The notes beneath the pieces are model-generated. The model was not told the DNA's origin and did not search any database. It saw nothing but the letters and a program-made list of their open reading frames with translations. Both the position numbers and the translations under genes were made by a program. This document shows, piece after piece, positions 1-8,719 of a stretch of DNA of 64,000 bases (the first letter of the stretch is position 1; every line of letters begins with the position of its first letter). Source of the DNA: Alphaproteobacteria bacterium (GTDB lineage Bacteria > Pseudomonadota > Alphaproteobacteria > Micavibrionales > Micavibrionaceae); assembly GCA_018000295.1 (NCBI GenBank), contig JAGNKE010000014.1, positions 1-64,000 of the forward strand, read 5' to 3'.

Positions 1-113
1 TGTTTTGTCGGCTCAAAGATTTCCGACGTATAGCAACACGATACGACAAACTCTCCCGTAATTTCATGGCAGCACTCTGTATTGCAGCTACCATCGCTTA
101 CTGGGCTAATTGA
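1..113 (+). CDS. Transposase, IS5-like family, C-terminal fragment (truncated by window edge)
   Basis: Reading from base 3, the last 36 codons give a peptide containing DFRRIATRYDKLSRNF and then a hydrophobic tail ending in AYWAN before TGA at 111-113. The R-R-I-A-T-R-Y-D-K-L core is the typical C-terminal signature of IS5/IS427-type DDE transposases. Only the 3' end is present, so catalytic residues cannot be assessed. Confidence 0.7.
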   Translation, partial: FCRLKDFRRIATRYDKLSRNFMAALCIAATIAYWAN

Positions 114-126
114 GTCTGGAGCCTAG
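1..126 (+). mobile_element. Right end of an IS5-like insertion sequence
   Basis: The window opens inside the last codons of a transposase gene. About 13 bases after its stop codon is the motif GAGTCTGGAGCCTAG, which looks like the terminal inverted repeat plus a CTAG/TA-type target, as I recall for IS427-group elements of the IS5 family. The left end lies outside the window, so completeness cannot be judged. The exact outer boundary, about 124-127, is inferred. Confidence 0.6.
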
Positions 127-621
127 TTTTATGAAGCCTCGGCTTTAATCAATTTAGATTAGCCAAAAAGGTGATGCTTCTAATTCTGTGTGTTCATCGC
201 GATCTTTTTGTATTTTGATTTTATCAGGCGAAACAAAAGCCCCGGAGTGACCCGGGGCTGAACAGCTTTTTTACGAATTAGGATTCTTGCTTTTTTTACT
301 ACACACCTTCTCTTACCAACTTATGTGCCGTTGTCCGGTTTTAACGGAGACACTAAACTGGCCTCTCACAACGCCCCGAACAGCCATGCACGTGCCGCAT
401 AGGAGCCTTGTGTGTCTTGATTGACTCCATCGTTGCAAATCGGCGTCTGCTTTCGCAAGAAAAAAATTCACAGAGGGCCGGGGTTGTATGTTTTCCGCGC
501 TTTTGACCCCTGTTTTGTTGCCGTGCAATATGCTATGGTTTTTCATGTTTTCCTTGAAAAACCGCTGATCCGTGCCTATCTTTGCACAGAATCGGGCGGA
601 GGATACCAACCGGAGGGTTTT
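127..621. other. Intergenic region between IS end and bolA
   Basis: Roughly 495 bases without a convincing gene. It holds the hairpin at 238-259 and AT-rich sequence that probably includes the bolA promoter, for which I cannot fix -35/-10 boxes. The long minus-strand frame crossing it is an antisense shadow of bolA and grxD. A small RNA ending at the hairpin on the minus strand is possible but unsupported. Confidence 0.4.
238..259. terminator. Rho-independent-type hairpin
   Basis: A perfect 8-bp stem (AGCCCCGG with CCGGGGCT) encloses a 6-base loop. Read on the minus strand the stem is followed directly by TTTGTTT. Read on the plus strand a T6 run begins 7 bases later. It could end transcription leaving the IS element, or end an unrecognised minus-strand transcript. 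Confidence 0.5.
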
Positions 622-855
622 ATGAGCGTAGATGCGGCGATGATCGAGCAGATGATTCTTGAGGGCATCCCCGATGCCACCGTGAAGGTGGAAGATCTGC
701 GCGGGGACGGGGAGCATTACGCGGCCTATGTCGTCTCGCCCTCGTTTGCCGGAAAGACCCGCGTGCAGCAGCACAAGATGGTGTTCGACGCGATGAAGGG
801 GAAAATGGGGGACGAGTTGCACGCGCTGGCGCTGCAGACCTCGGTGCCGGAATAA
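622..855 (+). CDS. BolA family protein
   Basis: The 77-residue product is the usual size for a stand-alone BolA domain. It has the class II KH-like fold signature: a basic loop and the conserved helix around RVQQHKMVFDAM, with the invariant histidine that ligates an Fe-S cluster shared with monothiol glutaredoxins. The ATG at 622 was chosen because GGAGGG lies 5 bases upstream; an earlier in-frame start would add about 67 residues unlike the family. A Grx4-type glutaredoxin gene follows 28 bases downstream, and BolA and Grx4 are known to form [2Fe-2S] heterodimers, so the pair probably acts in cytosolic iron-sulfur handling or iron sensing. Confidence 0.9.
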   Translation: MSVDAAMIEQMILEGIPDATVKVEDLRGDGEHYAAYVVSPSFAGKTRVQQHKMVFDAMKGKMGDELHALALQTSVPE

Positions 856-883
856 TTTCATTTTAAAGAGAAAGGGAGTCCGC

Positions 884-1219
884 ATGATGGACAATGTGGT
901 TTTCGACCGTATCCGCAAGGAACTCAAGGAGAATGACGTGGTGCTGTTCATGAAGGGGACGGCGGCGTATCCGCAGTGCGGGTTTTCCTCCGTCGTCGTG
1001 CAGGTGCTTTCGCATCTGGGCATCCCGTTCCGGGACATCAACGTGCTGGAGGATAACGACATCCGCGAAGGGATCAAGGAATTCACCGACTGGCCAACCA
1101 TTCCGCAGCTTTACGTGAAGGGCGAGTTCATCGGCGGTTCGGATATCGTGCGCGAGATGTACGCGACCGGAGAGCTGCAGGAGCTTCTGGCGGAAAAAGG
1201 GCTGCTGAACGCGGCCTGA
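884..1219 (+). CDS. grxD: Monothiol glutaredoxin, Grx4 family
   Basis: The 111-residue protein is full length for a single-domain monothiol glutaredoxin. It carries the CGFS active site (PQCGFSS) after MKGT, the cis-proline segment WPTIPQLYV and the glutathione-binding GGSDIVREM motif. Grx4 proteins bind a [2Fe-2S] cluster through the CGFS cysteine and glutathione, and pass it to acceptors or to BolA. A strong AAAGGGAG Shine-Dalgarno sits ahead of the start. It lies just downstream of a BolA gene on the same strand, so the two are probably co-transcribed. Confidence 0.93.
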   Translation: MMDNVVFDRIRKELKENDVVLFMKGTAAYPQCGFSSVVVQVLSHLGIPFRDINVLEDNDIREGIKEFTDWPTIPQLYVKGEFIGGSDIVREMYATGELQELLAEKGLLNAA

Positions 1220-1225
1220 TTTTTA

Positions 1226-1496
1226 ATGCCGTCATTCCGGCGAAGGCCGGAATCCATTTTCTGTGCGTTATATTTTTTCACCGCAGAGGTGCAGAGAACG
1301 CAGAGTTTTTTTAAAACACGAAGATCACAACGACACTTTCCCTGTCATTCCTGCGAAAGCAGGAACCTCTTTTTATATAACACCAGAGATAAACAGAGAT
1401 TCATGTGCTTAAGTTCTCTGTATGGCTCTCTTTATCCCAGTAGTTCATTTACGCGATCCCCGCTTGCGCGGGATGACAAGGGGGGCGTAGAGATTC
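1226..1496. repeat. Repeat cluster 1 (REP-like palindromes and CGCAGAG repeat)
   Basis: Between grxD and the convergent orphan gene are two GTCATTCC-type palindromes (1231-1256 with stem ATTCCGGC/GCCGGAAT; 1343-1368 with stem CCTGC/GCAGG), an opposite-facing copy ending GCGGGATGACA (1455-1479), and a unit with spaced CAGAG/GCAGAG repeats followed by a T run (about 1280-1333). The palindrome stems differ between copies but stay paired. Small frames through the cluster are artefacts of the repeats. Confidence 0.8.
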
Positions 1497-2249
1497 TTAG
1501 GCGGTAATCTTGTCTGAAGAGACCATATCGAAGGTCAGTTCAGAAGCTTGCGTATTCGGCATAAACTCGGAAAGGTCCCGCGAATACTTAGCATTTTTTT
1601 CAATAATTGCATCGTATTGTCGTTTAACGTCCGTGTATATTTGGCTATCACTGTCGCATTCCAAGAAAACCTGCTTTACACCTTCGCCGAATGCGCCGAG
1701 CATCAGTTTATCTCGGTCACTTTTCGAACCCGAAAAAAACGTCGCTCTGACGACGGTTAATTTTTTTACTTTTGCGAAGGAGTCACAATCGATCTCAACG
1801 GCTTTATGAAAAATTTGGGGCTGTAGAAAAATAAAATGGTTTCTGGAGCGCGCACCCATATTCTCGTGCTTCAAAGCAAAATGTTGTAGATTCGTCAAAT
1901 TAACCTTGTTGGCCGCTTTGAAAATGTAGCGATCATGACGGCCGATCGGTAAGTTTGCCGACAACCGCTCAAGGCCGATAATAAATCTTATTTCAGGGTC
2001 GAAAGGGAAATTATCGTCACAAACGACGAACGTCTGTATTTTCGTGTAATGTTCTTTTTTATACAGCTCCTTGTGCCGTTCTTCATAGGAGACTGAGCCA
2101 TACTCCTTCACCTTTGTTTCAACTCCTGTCTCCGGGCCATGATCCTTTAAAGCACGGTTTTTTATGAAAAAACTCCAAAGACGCTGAGCTGATTCTTTCA
2201 AGGCTTCACCTAAGGCTGTATCCAAAGCCTTTTTGTACACCTCTTGCAT
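1497..2249 (-). CDS. Hypothetical protein, 250 residues, repeat-flanked
   Basis: I do not recognise this protein. It is soluble, charged and has no signal peptide or membrane segment. Visible features are an N-terminal helical stretch with many Lys and Glu residues (about 1-60), then mixed alpha/beta sequence including IQTFVVCDDNFPFDPE and a C-terminal part rich in Asp and Lys. The ATG at 2249 was preferred over an earlier in-frame ATG at 2390, because the extra 47 residues would be translated from a repeat cluster. Base composition is more AT-rich than the neighbours, and repeat clusters lie on both sides, which suggests horizontal arrival. It could belong to a defence or mobile-element cargo class, but nothing in the sequence shows that. 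Confidence 0.6.
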   Translation of the reverse strand: MQEVYKKALDTALGEALKESAQRLWSFFIKNRALKDHGPETGVETKVKEYGSVSYEERHKELYKKEHYTKIQTFVVCDDNFPFDPEIRFIIGLERLSANLPIGRHDRYIFKAANKVNLTNLQHFALKHENMGARSRNHFIFLQPQIFHKAVEIDCDSFAKVKKLTVVRATFFSGSKSDRDKLMLGAFGEGVKQVFLECDSDSQIYTDVKRQYDAIIEKNAKYSRDLSEFMPNTQASELTFDMVSSDKITA

Positions 2250-2325
2250 TATGAAATACACACCTACCCCCCCCCTCTTCCCTTGAACAAAATAGTCTAA
2301 TATAAAGCCCGTAGACTTAGCAAAC

Positions 2326-2465
2326 TTTTCGGCGCCAAGGCGCCAAGGCGCAGAGTTTTTTCTGAAACACGACGGGCACGACGACCACAAGCGCTCTGTG
2401 CTTTATCCTGTCATTCCCGCGAAAGGTTCATTTACTGGATTCCCGCTTTCGCGGGGATGACAGAT
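2326..2465. repeat. Repeat cluster 2
   Basis: A unit with GCGCCAAGGCGCCAAGGCGCAGAG followed by a T run (about 2334-2362) resembles the CGCAGAG repeat of other clusters. It is followed by GTCATTCCCGCGAAAG (2409-2424) and an inverted partner with stem CCCGC/GCGGG ending GATGACA (2439-2462). The paired copies flank a short spacer, as in bacterial interspersed mosaic elements. The cluster lies between the orphan gene's start and the end of rodA. Confidence 0.75.
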
Positions 2466-2489
2466 GGACGCGGGATGATTTTCACTCTG

Positions 2490-3620
2490 TCAACGCGTCA
2501 CCTTGCTGTGGCGGTAGACGTGGCAGCACATGATGAGGCCGAAGCCGATGAGGGTCGAGATCATCGCCGTGCCGCCGTGGGAAACCATCGGCAGCGGGAT
2601 ACCCACCACGGGGATCAGGCCCATGGCCATCGAAATATTAATAAAGACGTGGAGCGAGAAATTCACCGTCAGGCCGACGGCTAGATAGCGTCCGAAATTA
2701 TGGCGGCAGCGCATGGCGATCCGCAGGCAGGTCATGAAAATCAGTGCGAAGAGGCCGAGCAGAAAGGCGCCGCCGAAGAGTCCCCATTCCTCCGCCCAGA
2801 GGGTGAATATGAAATCCGTCTGTTTTTCGGGGAGGAAGTTGAGCTTGCTCTGCGTTCCCTCCATGAAACCCTTGCCGTAAACGCCGCCGGAGCCCAGAGC
2901 GATTTTCGATTGCGTGATGTGATAGCCGGAGCCAAGCGGGTCGAGTTCCGGGTTGAGGAACACATAAACCCGCTGCTTCTGATACTCATGCATGAATTGC
3001 CAACCGATGGGAATGGCCGCAAGTCCCGCGGCAATACCGGAAATGAAAATCCACAGCGGGGCGCCGGCGATAAAGACCATCGCCGCTCCGCCCATCAGGA
3101 TGAGCATGGCCGTGCCCAGATCAGGCTGAAGCATGACAAGCCCCACGGGGGCGAGGATCAGCAGGGCGGGGATAATCAGGAAGGTCAGGCGGCGGACCTG
3201 CTCCGGTCCTGCGCCGTGGAAGTGCCGGGCCAGCGCCATCATGGCGGCGATTTTCATGATCTCGGAAGGCTGGATCTGAATGAAGCCGAGATTGATCCAG
3301 CGCTGGGCGCCCATGCCGATATGGCCCATAATGTCCACGAGGATCAGCAGAACGAAGGCCACGCCGTATAGGGGCCACGCCAGACGGTACCACCAGCGCA
3401 TATCGACCAGCGCGACGGCGCACATGATGACCAGACCGCCGCAGAAACGGATGAGTTGCTTGTCCGCCCACGGTGAGAAGCTGCCGCCCGCCGCGGAATA
3501 GAGAGAGGTTGCGCCCACACCCATCACGCAGCAGAGAAGAAAGACCAGACCCCAGTTGAGATTCATGAAACGCTGGAACAGCGTTTGTTCGGGCTGAAGG
3601 AACATGGAATCGCGAATCAT
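2490..3620 (-). CDS. rodA: Peptidoglycan glycosyltransferase RodA (SEDS family)
   Basis: A 376-residue polytopic membrane protein with about ten hydrophobic segments, normal for RodA. SEDS signatures are present: MLQPDLGTAM in the middle, a large periplasmic loop with LPEKQTDFIFTLWAEEWG, and the C-terminal PLPMVSHGGTAMIS segment. RodA polymerises lipid II glycan strands during cell elongation, with its partner PBP2. Its start overlaps the mrdA stop by 4 bases, so translation is coupled to PBP2, and it is the last gene of the mreBCD-mrdA-rodA operon. The second SEDS protein in the window (ftsW) belongs to division, so this one is assigned to elongation from its neighbours. Confidence 0.95.
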   Translation of the reverse strand: MIRDSMFLQPEQTLFQRFMNLNWGLVFLLCCVMGVGATSLYSAAGGSFSPWADKQLIRFCGGLVIMCAVALVDMRWWYRLAWPLYGVAFVLLILVDIMGHIGMGAQRWINLGFIQIQPSEIMKIAAMMALARHFHGAGPEQVRRLTFLIIPALLILAPVGLVMLQPDLGTAMLILMGGAAMVFIAGAPLWIFISGIAAGLAAIPIGWQFMHEYQKQRVYVFLNPELDPLGSGYHITQSKIALGSGGVYGKGFMEGTQSKLNFLPEKQTDFIFTLWAEEWGLFGGAFLLGLFALIFMTCLRIAMRCRHNFGRYLAVGLTVNFSLHVFINISMAMGLIPVVGIPLPMVSHGGTAMISTLIGFGLIMCCHVYRHSKVTR

Positions 3621-5548
3621 GCCGGCCCCTCCTGCCCCGGCTTCTTGCCGGGGGTTATGGTTTCCGGTGAAGGCTTTAACTCCTCCCCCGGGCTGGTCTG
3701 CATAGCCATAGCGGATGGGTCACGGGTTTGCGCGCGGAGCAGCAGTTCCTTGGCGATGGGCGCCGCCGCCCGTGAACCGCCGACCCCGTGTTCGACGACC
3801 ACGCTGCAGACGTAACGCGGGGCGTGGATAGGGGCGTAGCCGACGAAGAGTGCGTGGTGGCGCTGTTCCCAGGGCAAATCCTCATTCTTGACGCCTTTGG
3901 CGCGCTGTTCCTTGGTGATCCTCTGGACCTGCGCGGTTCCCGTCTTACCGCCCATCTCCATGCCCGCCTCCACGATGCGCGAACCGTAGGCGGTTCCTCC
4001 GGCGGTGTTCACGACGCTTTCCATGCCCTTGAGGATATAGGCCAGGAAATCCTCACTGAACTCTGGCATTTTTTCCGCCGGGGCGGGCGTTTTATCCTGC
4101 TCGCCGATTTTTGCGGTGATCCACGGCCTGACCGCGTATCCGCCGTTGACCAGACGCGCCGTCATGACCGCGAGCTGCAATGGGGTGGTCAGGACATAGC
4201 CCTGCCCGATGGCATTGACCACCGTTTCGCCGTTGTGCCAACGCTCGGAGTAACGCCCGTACTTCCAACTCTTGTCAGGCATGATGCCGGGGCGCTCATC
4301 TTCCAGATCAAAGCCAAGCTTGCTACCCAGACCGAAGCGGCGGCCGACTTCGGCGATCTTGTCGATGCCCATTTCCGCGGCAATGGTATAAAAATAGGTG
4401 TCACAGGATTTCTGCAAGGCGCCGACGATATCCACACGGCCGTGTCCCTGTGGTCGCCAGCAGTGAAATCTCTGCTTGCCCATCATGTAGAAGCCGGGGC
4501 AGTAAACCGTGCGGTGGCCGTTGGTGACTCCAGACTCAAGTCCCGCCAGCGCGGTGATCATCTTGAAGGTTGAACCGGGCGGGTACTGGCCGACGAGCGC
4601 CTTATGGCTCAGCGGCAGGGAGGTGTCGTCCAAAAGGCTTTTCCAGATGTTGGAGGGAATTCCGCGGGAGAAGAGGTTGGGATCGTAGCCGGGATGGGAG
4701 GCCATCACATAGACGGCTCCAGTCTGCGCGTCCATGACGACCGCGGAAGCGCTGCGCTCCTTGCTCAGCAATTCGTGAGCGTAACGCTGAAGCTCGGCGT
4801 CGATGGTCAGGGTAATGCGGTCTCCCGGCGTTGCCTCTAAGCGCTTGAGTTCGCGGACCTCGCGCCCGACGACATTCACCTCAATCTCCGATGCGCCTGC
4901 CTTGCCGCGCATATCGTTGTCATACTGTTTTTCGATGCCGATCTTGCCGATTTTAAAACCGGGCAATGAGAGGACGGGTTCCTTTTCGCCCTCGGCTTTA
5001 AGAATTTCCTCCGACACGGCGCCGACATAGCCGGTGAGATGCGAGGTTTCGAGGCCGTAGGGGTAGTTTCTGGTCTCTCCCCTTTCCACGAAAATGCCGG
5101 GAAGGTCGGGCAGATTGACCTGGATGCGGGCCACCTCCTCCCAGGTCAGATCCTCCTTGACCTTTACGGGAAGAAATTTCGGAATTTTCTTTGCCTGCTC
5201 GATGACGGATTCAATCGCCTGATTTTCAAGAGGGATCAGCTTTTGCAAAGCTTGCAGGGAGACCCGCATATCCTGCGTCTGTTCGCGGATCATGTGGACC
5301 TGAAAATTCTCGACATTCACGGCCAGAGGAACGCCAAAGCGATCGACGATCAAGCCCCGCGGCGGGCTGATGAGGCGCAAATTGATGCGGTTCTTGTCGG
5401 CGAGAACCTTGTAGCGATTGCCCTCCACGATTTGAAGGTAAGCGAGGCGGCCGCCGAGAACTCCCAGACCCACGATCTGCAGGCCGCCGACCAATAGCGT
5501 ACGGCGGGAAAACGTTTTGTAGCCTTCGTCGTCGCTGCGTCTAGCCAT
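3617..5548 (-). CDS. mrdA: Penicillin-binding protein 2, elongation transpeptidase
   Basis: At 643 residues it is the expected length for a class B PBP. One N-terminal membrane segment (about 20-40) is followed by the PBP dimerisation domain and the transpeptidase domain. The active-site motif is PGSTFK with serine 326, and the KTG motif is at lysine 535 (GGKTGTAQV). It cross-links peptide stems during side-wall growth and works with the RodA polymerase encoded immediately downstream. Six bases separate it from mreD upstream. The tail is rich in Pro and Gly and probably disordered. Confidence 0.95.
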   Translation of the reverse strand: MARRSDDEGYKTFSRRTLLVGGLQIVGLGVLGGRLAYLQIVEGNRYKVLADKNRINLRLISPPRGLIVDRFGVPLAVNVENFQVHMIREQTQDMRVSLQALQKLIPLENQAIESVIEQAKKIPKFLPVKVKEDLTWEEVARIQVNLPDLPGIFVERGETRNYPYGLETSHLTGYVGAVSEEILKAEGEKEPVLSLPGFKIGKIGIEKQYDNDMRGKAGASEIEVNVVGREVRELKRLEATPGDRITLTIDAELQRYAHELLSKERSASAVVMDAQTGAVYVMASHPGYDPNLFSRGIPSNIWKSLLDDTSLPLSHKALVGQYPPGSTFKMITALAGLESGVTNGHRTVYCPGFYMMGKQRFHCWRPQGHGRVDIVGALQKSCDTYFYTIAAEMGIDKIAEVGRRFGLGSKLGFDLEDERPGIMPDKSWKYGRYSERWHNGETVVNAIGQGYVLTTPLQLAVMTARLVNGGYAVRPWITAKIGEQDKTPAPAEKMPEFSEDFLAYILKGMESVVNTAGGTAYGSRIVEAGMEMGGKTGTAQVQRITKEQRAKGVKNEDLPWEQRHHALFVGYAPIHAPRYVCSVVVEHGVGGSRAAAPIAKELLLRAQTRDPSAMAMQTSPGEELKPSPETITPGKKPGQEGPA

Positions 5549-5554
5549 GGGCTC

Positions 5555-6091
5555 TCATCGTTTCTTGCGACGATTTCCGCCGGGCCTTTCCGGCAGAACC
5601 GTATGCGTTGCATGGAGGAGGATGCTGACAACCGGGAACAAGGCGGCGCCTAATCCGATCATGATCCCCGCCTGTTGGACGGGCGGCCAGAACAGGTTCA
5701 GCGCTCCCATCAGGAACCATTGGCAAAGGATTGTGGCGACACTGACCAGAAAAAACCCGATCCAGACGATCAGGAAGGGCTGGCCGGTGAGAAAAAGCCT
5801 CTGGTCCGTCACCAGCCAGCGCACCATGACCAAAACCAGTGCGTTCAAACCGATCGGGGCACCGGAGAGCAGATCGAGCAGAAGCCCCATGAAGAATACG
5901 AACCAGAGGGGGACCAGAGTGGGCCTGTAGGCCGACCAGTAATAAACCGCCATGAGGAAAAGCGGCGCACCCAAACCCGAGGCGGAAAGCAATGACGGCC
6001 CCTGCACATTCACGAAGAACAACAGGAAAATAACAAGATACGCCACACCGAAACGAAGGATGGTCTGGGGCATTTCCGGGTAATCGGTCAT
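5555..6091 (-). CDS. mreD: Rod shape-determining protein MreD
   Basis: A 178-residue, very hydrophobic protein with five to six predicted membrane spans, the usual MreD architecture. Sequence identity in this family is low, so the call rests on size, topology and position between mreC and mrdA. The gene overlaps mreC by 4 bases. MreD is an inner-membrane part of the elongasome that links MreC and MreB to the RodA-PBP2 synthase. Confidence 0.88.
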   Translation of the reverse strand: MTDYPEMPQTILRFGVAYLVIFLLFFVNVQGPSLLSASGLGAPLFLMAVYYWSAYRPTLVPLWFVFFMGLLLDLLSGAPIGLNALVLVMVRWLVTDQRLFLTGQPFLIVWIGFFLVSVATILCQWFLMGALNLFWPPVQQAGIMIGLGAALFPVVSILLHATHTVLPERPGGNRRKKR

Positions 6092-7005
6092 TGCACCACC
6101 TCCTCTGTCTTTTGGGCCTCTTCCTTTTTCTCGGACGTAATGGGTTGCAGGATTTTCTCCGCCGGGTTCAGTTTTCCGTTCATCAGCAATATCCGCACGA
6201 ACTGGAGGCGGTCGCTATCGGCAAAGAGGCGCACGAGCTTGCGTCCTTCCCCGTCCGTTTCAATGCGCCCGACGGGCAGGCGGGGCGGGTAAATGCCGCC
6301 ATGGCCCGAGGTAATCACCCGTGCGCCTTCGGCGATCTCGCTTTCCCGCGGGAAAAAGATCAATTCTGGGGTATCGGTGTTTACGCCCCTCATGATGGCA
6401 TGGAGCGTTGTTCCCTCAATGATGATCGGTACACGCGAGTTGATGTCGGTCACGAGCAGTATGCGGGATGTGTTCTCCCCGGTTTCGATCAGGCGGCCGA
6501 TCAAGCCGTCGCCGGTGAGGACGGAGTCACCCTTTGTCACACCGTCCCGGGTTCCCGCTGCGACGAGAAGGCTTTTGACAAAGTTTTGTCCGGAGCCTGA
6601 AATGATGCGGGCGCTCATGTATTCAAACTCGGGATCAATTTTAAGATTCAGCAATTCGCGAAGCGATTTGTTTTCCGATTCCAGGAGCAGCGCCATCTGG
6701 TACCATTCGCGCAAGCGTGCGTTTTCGGATTGAAGGCGCTCGGATTCAGCGCGGAGCGCCGCGATATCGCGCACGTTGGAAAACAGGGAGGTCGCGCCGT
6801 CGAACGGCCAGGACACAAGCCTGAGGACCGGCGCGAAACGGTCGGAGAGGCTTGTGCGGATGCCCTCGAAAACCTGCGGGCGCAGGGTGGAGAGCAGCAT
6901 GAGAACAAGGGAAATGACAATCAGGATGACGGACCAGAAGGCCGTCACCGCGATGGGAAACGGCAGCACCCTGGCAATGCTTTTTGTGACCGCGTTGCGC
7001 TTCAA
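6088..7005 (-). CDS. mreC: Rod shape-determining protein MreC
   Basis: The 305-residue protein has a short cytoplasmic N-terminus, one membrane segment (about 18-40), a coiled-coil region with regularly spaced Leu, Glu and Ser residues (about 75-115), and the beta-rich periplasmic core typical of MreC, including VTKGDSVLTGDGLIGR and VITSGHGGIYPPRLPVG. MreC forms periplasmic filaments and activates PBP2. The tail after about residue 275 is Glu and Lys rich. It lies 128 bases downstream of mreB; an imperfect hairpin sits in that gap. Confidence 0.93.
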   Translation of the reverse strand: MKRNAVTKSIARVLPFPIAVTAFWSVILIVISLVLMLLSTLRPQVFEGIRTSLSDRFAPVLRLVSWPFDGATSLFSNVRDIAALRAESERLQSENARLREWYQMALLLESENKSLRELLNLKIDPEFEYMSARIISGSGQNFVKSLLVAAGTRDGVTKGDSVLTGDGLIGRLIETGENTSRILLVTDINSRVPIIIEGTTLHAIMRGVNTDTPELIFFPRESEIAEGARVITSGHGGIYPPRLPVGRIETDGEGRKLVRLFADSDRLQFVRILLMNGKLNPAEKILQPITSEKKEEAQKTEEVVQ

Positions 7006-7075
7006 AGGCCGAGCACTTTCATCTGAAAAATAGTCTTGTCTTCAGTGTTAGACAAGCCCCCCTCCGATTGCAAGA

Positions 7076-7101
7076 CACCCCTTCACGTCCGTGACGGGGT
7101 G
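7076..7101. other. Imperfect hairpin between mreB and mreC
   Basis: A 12-bp inverted repeat (CACCCCTTCACG with CGTGACGGGGTG, one mismatch) with a 2-base loop in the mreB-mreC gap. There is no T run after it in the direction of transcription, so it is a poor intrinsic terminator. It might be an mRNA-stability or partial-attenuation element that lowers mreC relative to mreB expression; that role is inference. Confidence 0.4.
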
Positions 7102-7133
7102 CGACAGAGTCTTTACCAAACACACGTGAAATT

Positions 7134-8204
<1,071 letters not shown>

Positions 8205-8405
8205 TTACAAAAGCGAGTACTTTCAGGTATAGCAAACCGTGCGAGACAATGCACTCCCCCACTATACCGAAACGCAGGACTTTCAACAGCATCGCGCATG
8301 AAAATATTTTTTCAGGCCCGCAACCGCACTTACGCAGAAGAGGAAAGAGTGAAAAATTGCTGAAAAATCAAAGGACAAGCGCGAAGACGCTCCGCGCCCG
8401 CCGAC

Positions 8406-8531
8406 CTAGCCCTGACGCGCCTTGTAGCGCGGGTTCTTCTTGTTGATCACGTACAGGCGGCCCTTGCGGCGAATCACCTTGCAGTTGCGGTCCCGCTTTT
8501 TCAAAGATTTCAGTGAGTTAACGACCTTCAT
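8406..8531 (-). CDS. rpmJ: 50S ribosomal protein L36, zinc-free form
   Basis: A 41-residue, highly basic product beginning [17 protein letters not shown] and ending YKARQG, matching the alphaproteobacterial L36 pattern including the KGRLYVINK core. Only one cysteine remains of the four zinc ligands found in the zinc-binding form, so this is a C-minus variant. It stands alone on the minus strand outside the ribosomal protein operons, as is usual for L36 in alphaproteobacteria. Confidence 0.93.
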   Translation of the reverse strand: MKVVNSLKSLKKRDRNCKVIRRKGRLYVINKKNPRYKARQG

Positions 8532-8719
8532 TGTCCCCATTCCATTCGGAGCTATTCAAATTTGATGGCGGACATTAGCGGCCCACCGCCCCGATTGTCA
8601 AGGTTTCGTTCGCAAAAAACCCTCTAATGTTATGAAAAAACAGGTAAAAACCTGCCGAATTAACCAAACTCTAAGGTTCAGGGGGCATAGTATACAAAAG
8701 TGTGTGTGGAACCCTTCCC

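Noticed and set aside
1226..1496. CRISPR array
   Set aside because: Repeats are palindromic, vary in sequence and spacing, and no cas genes are present; the same holds for the other clusters.
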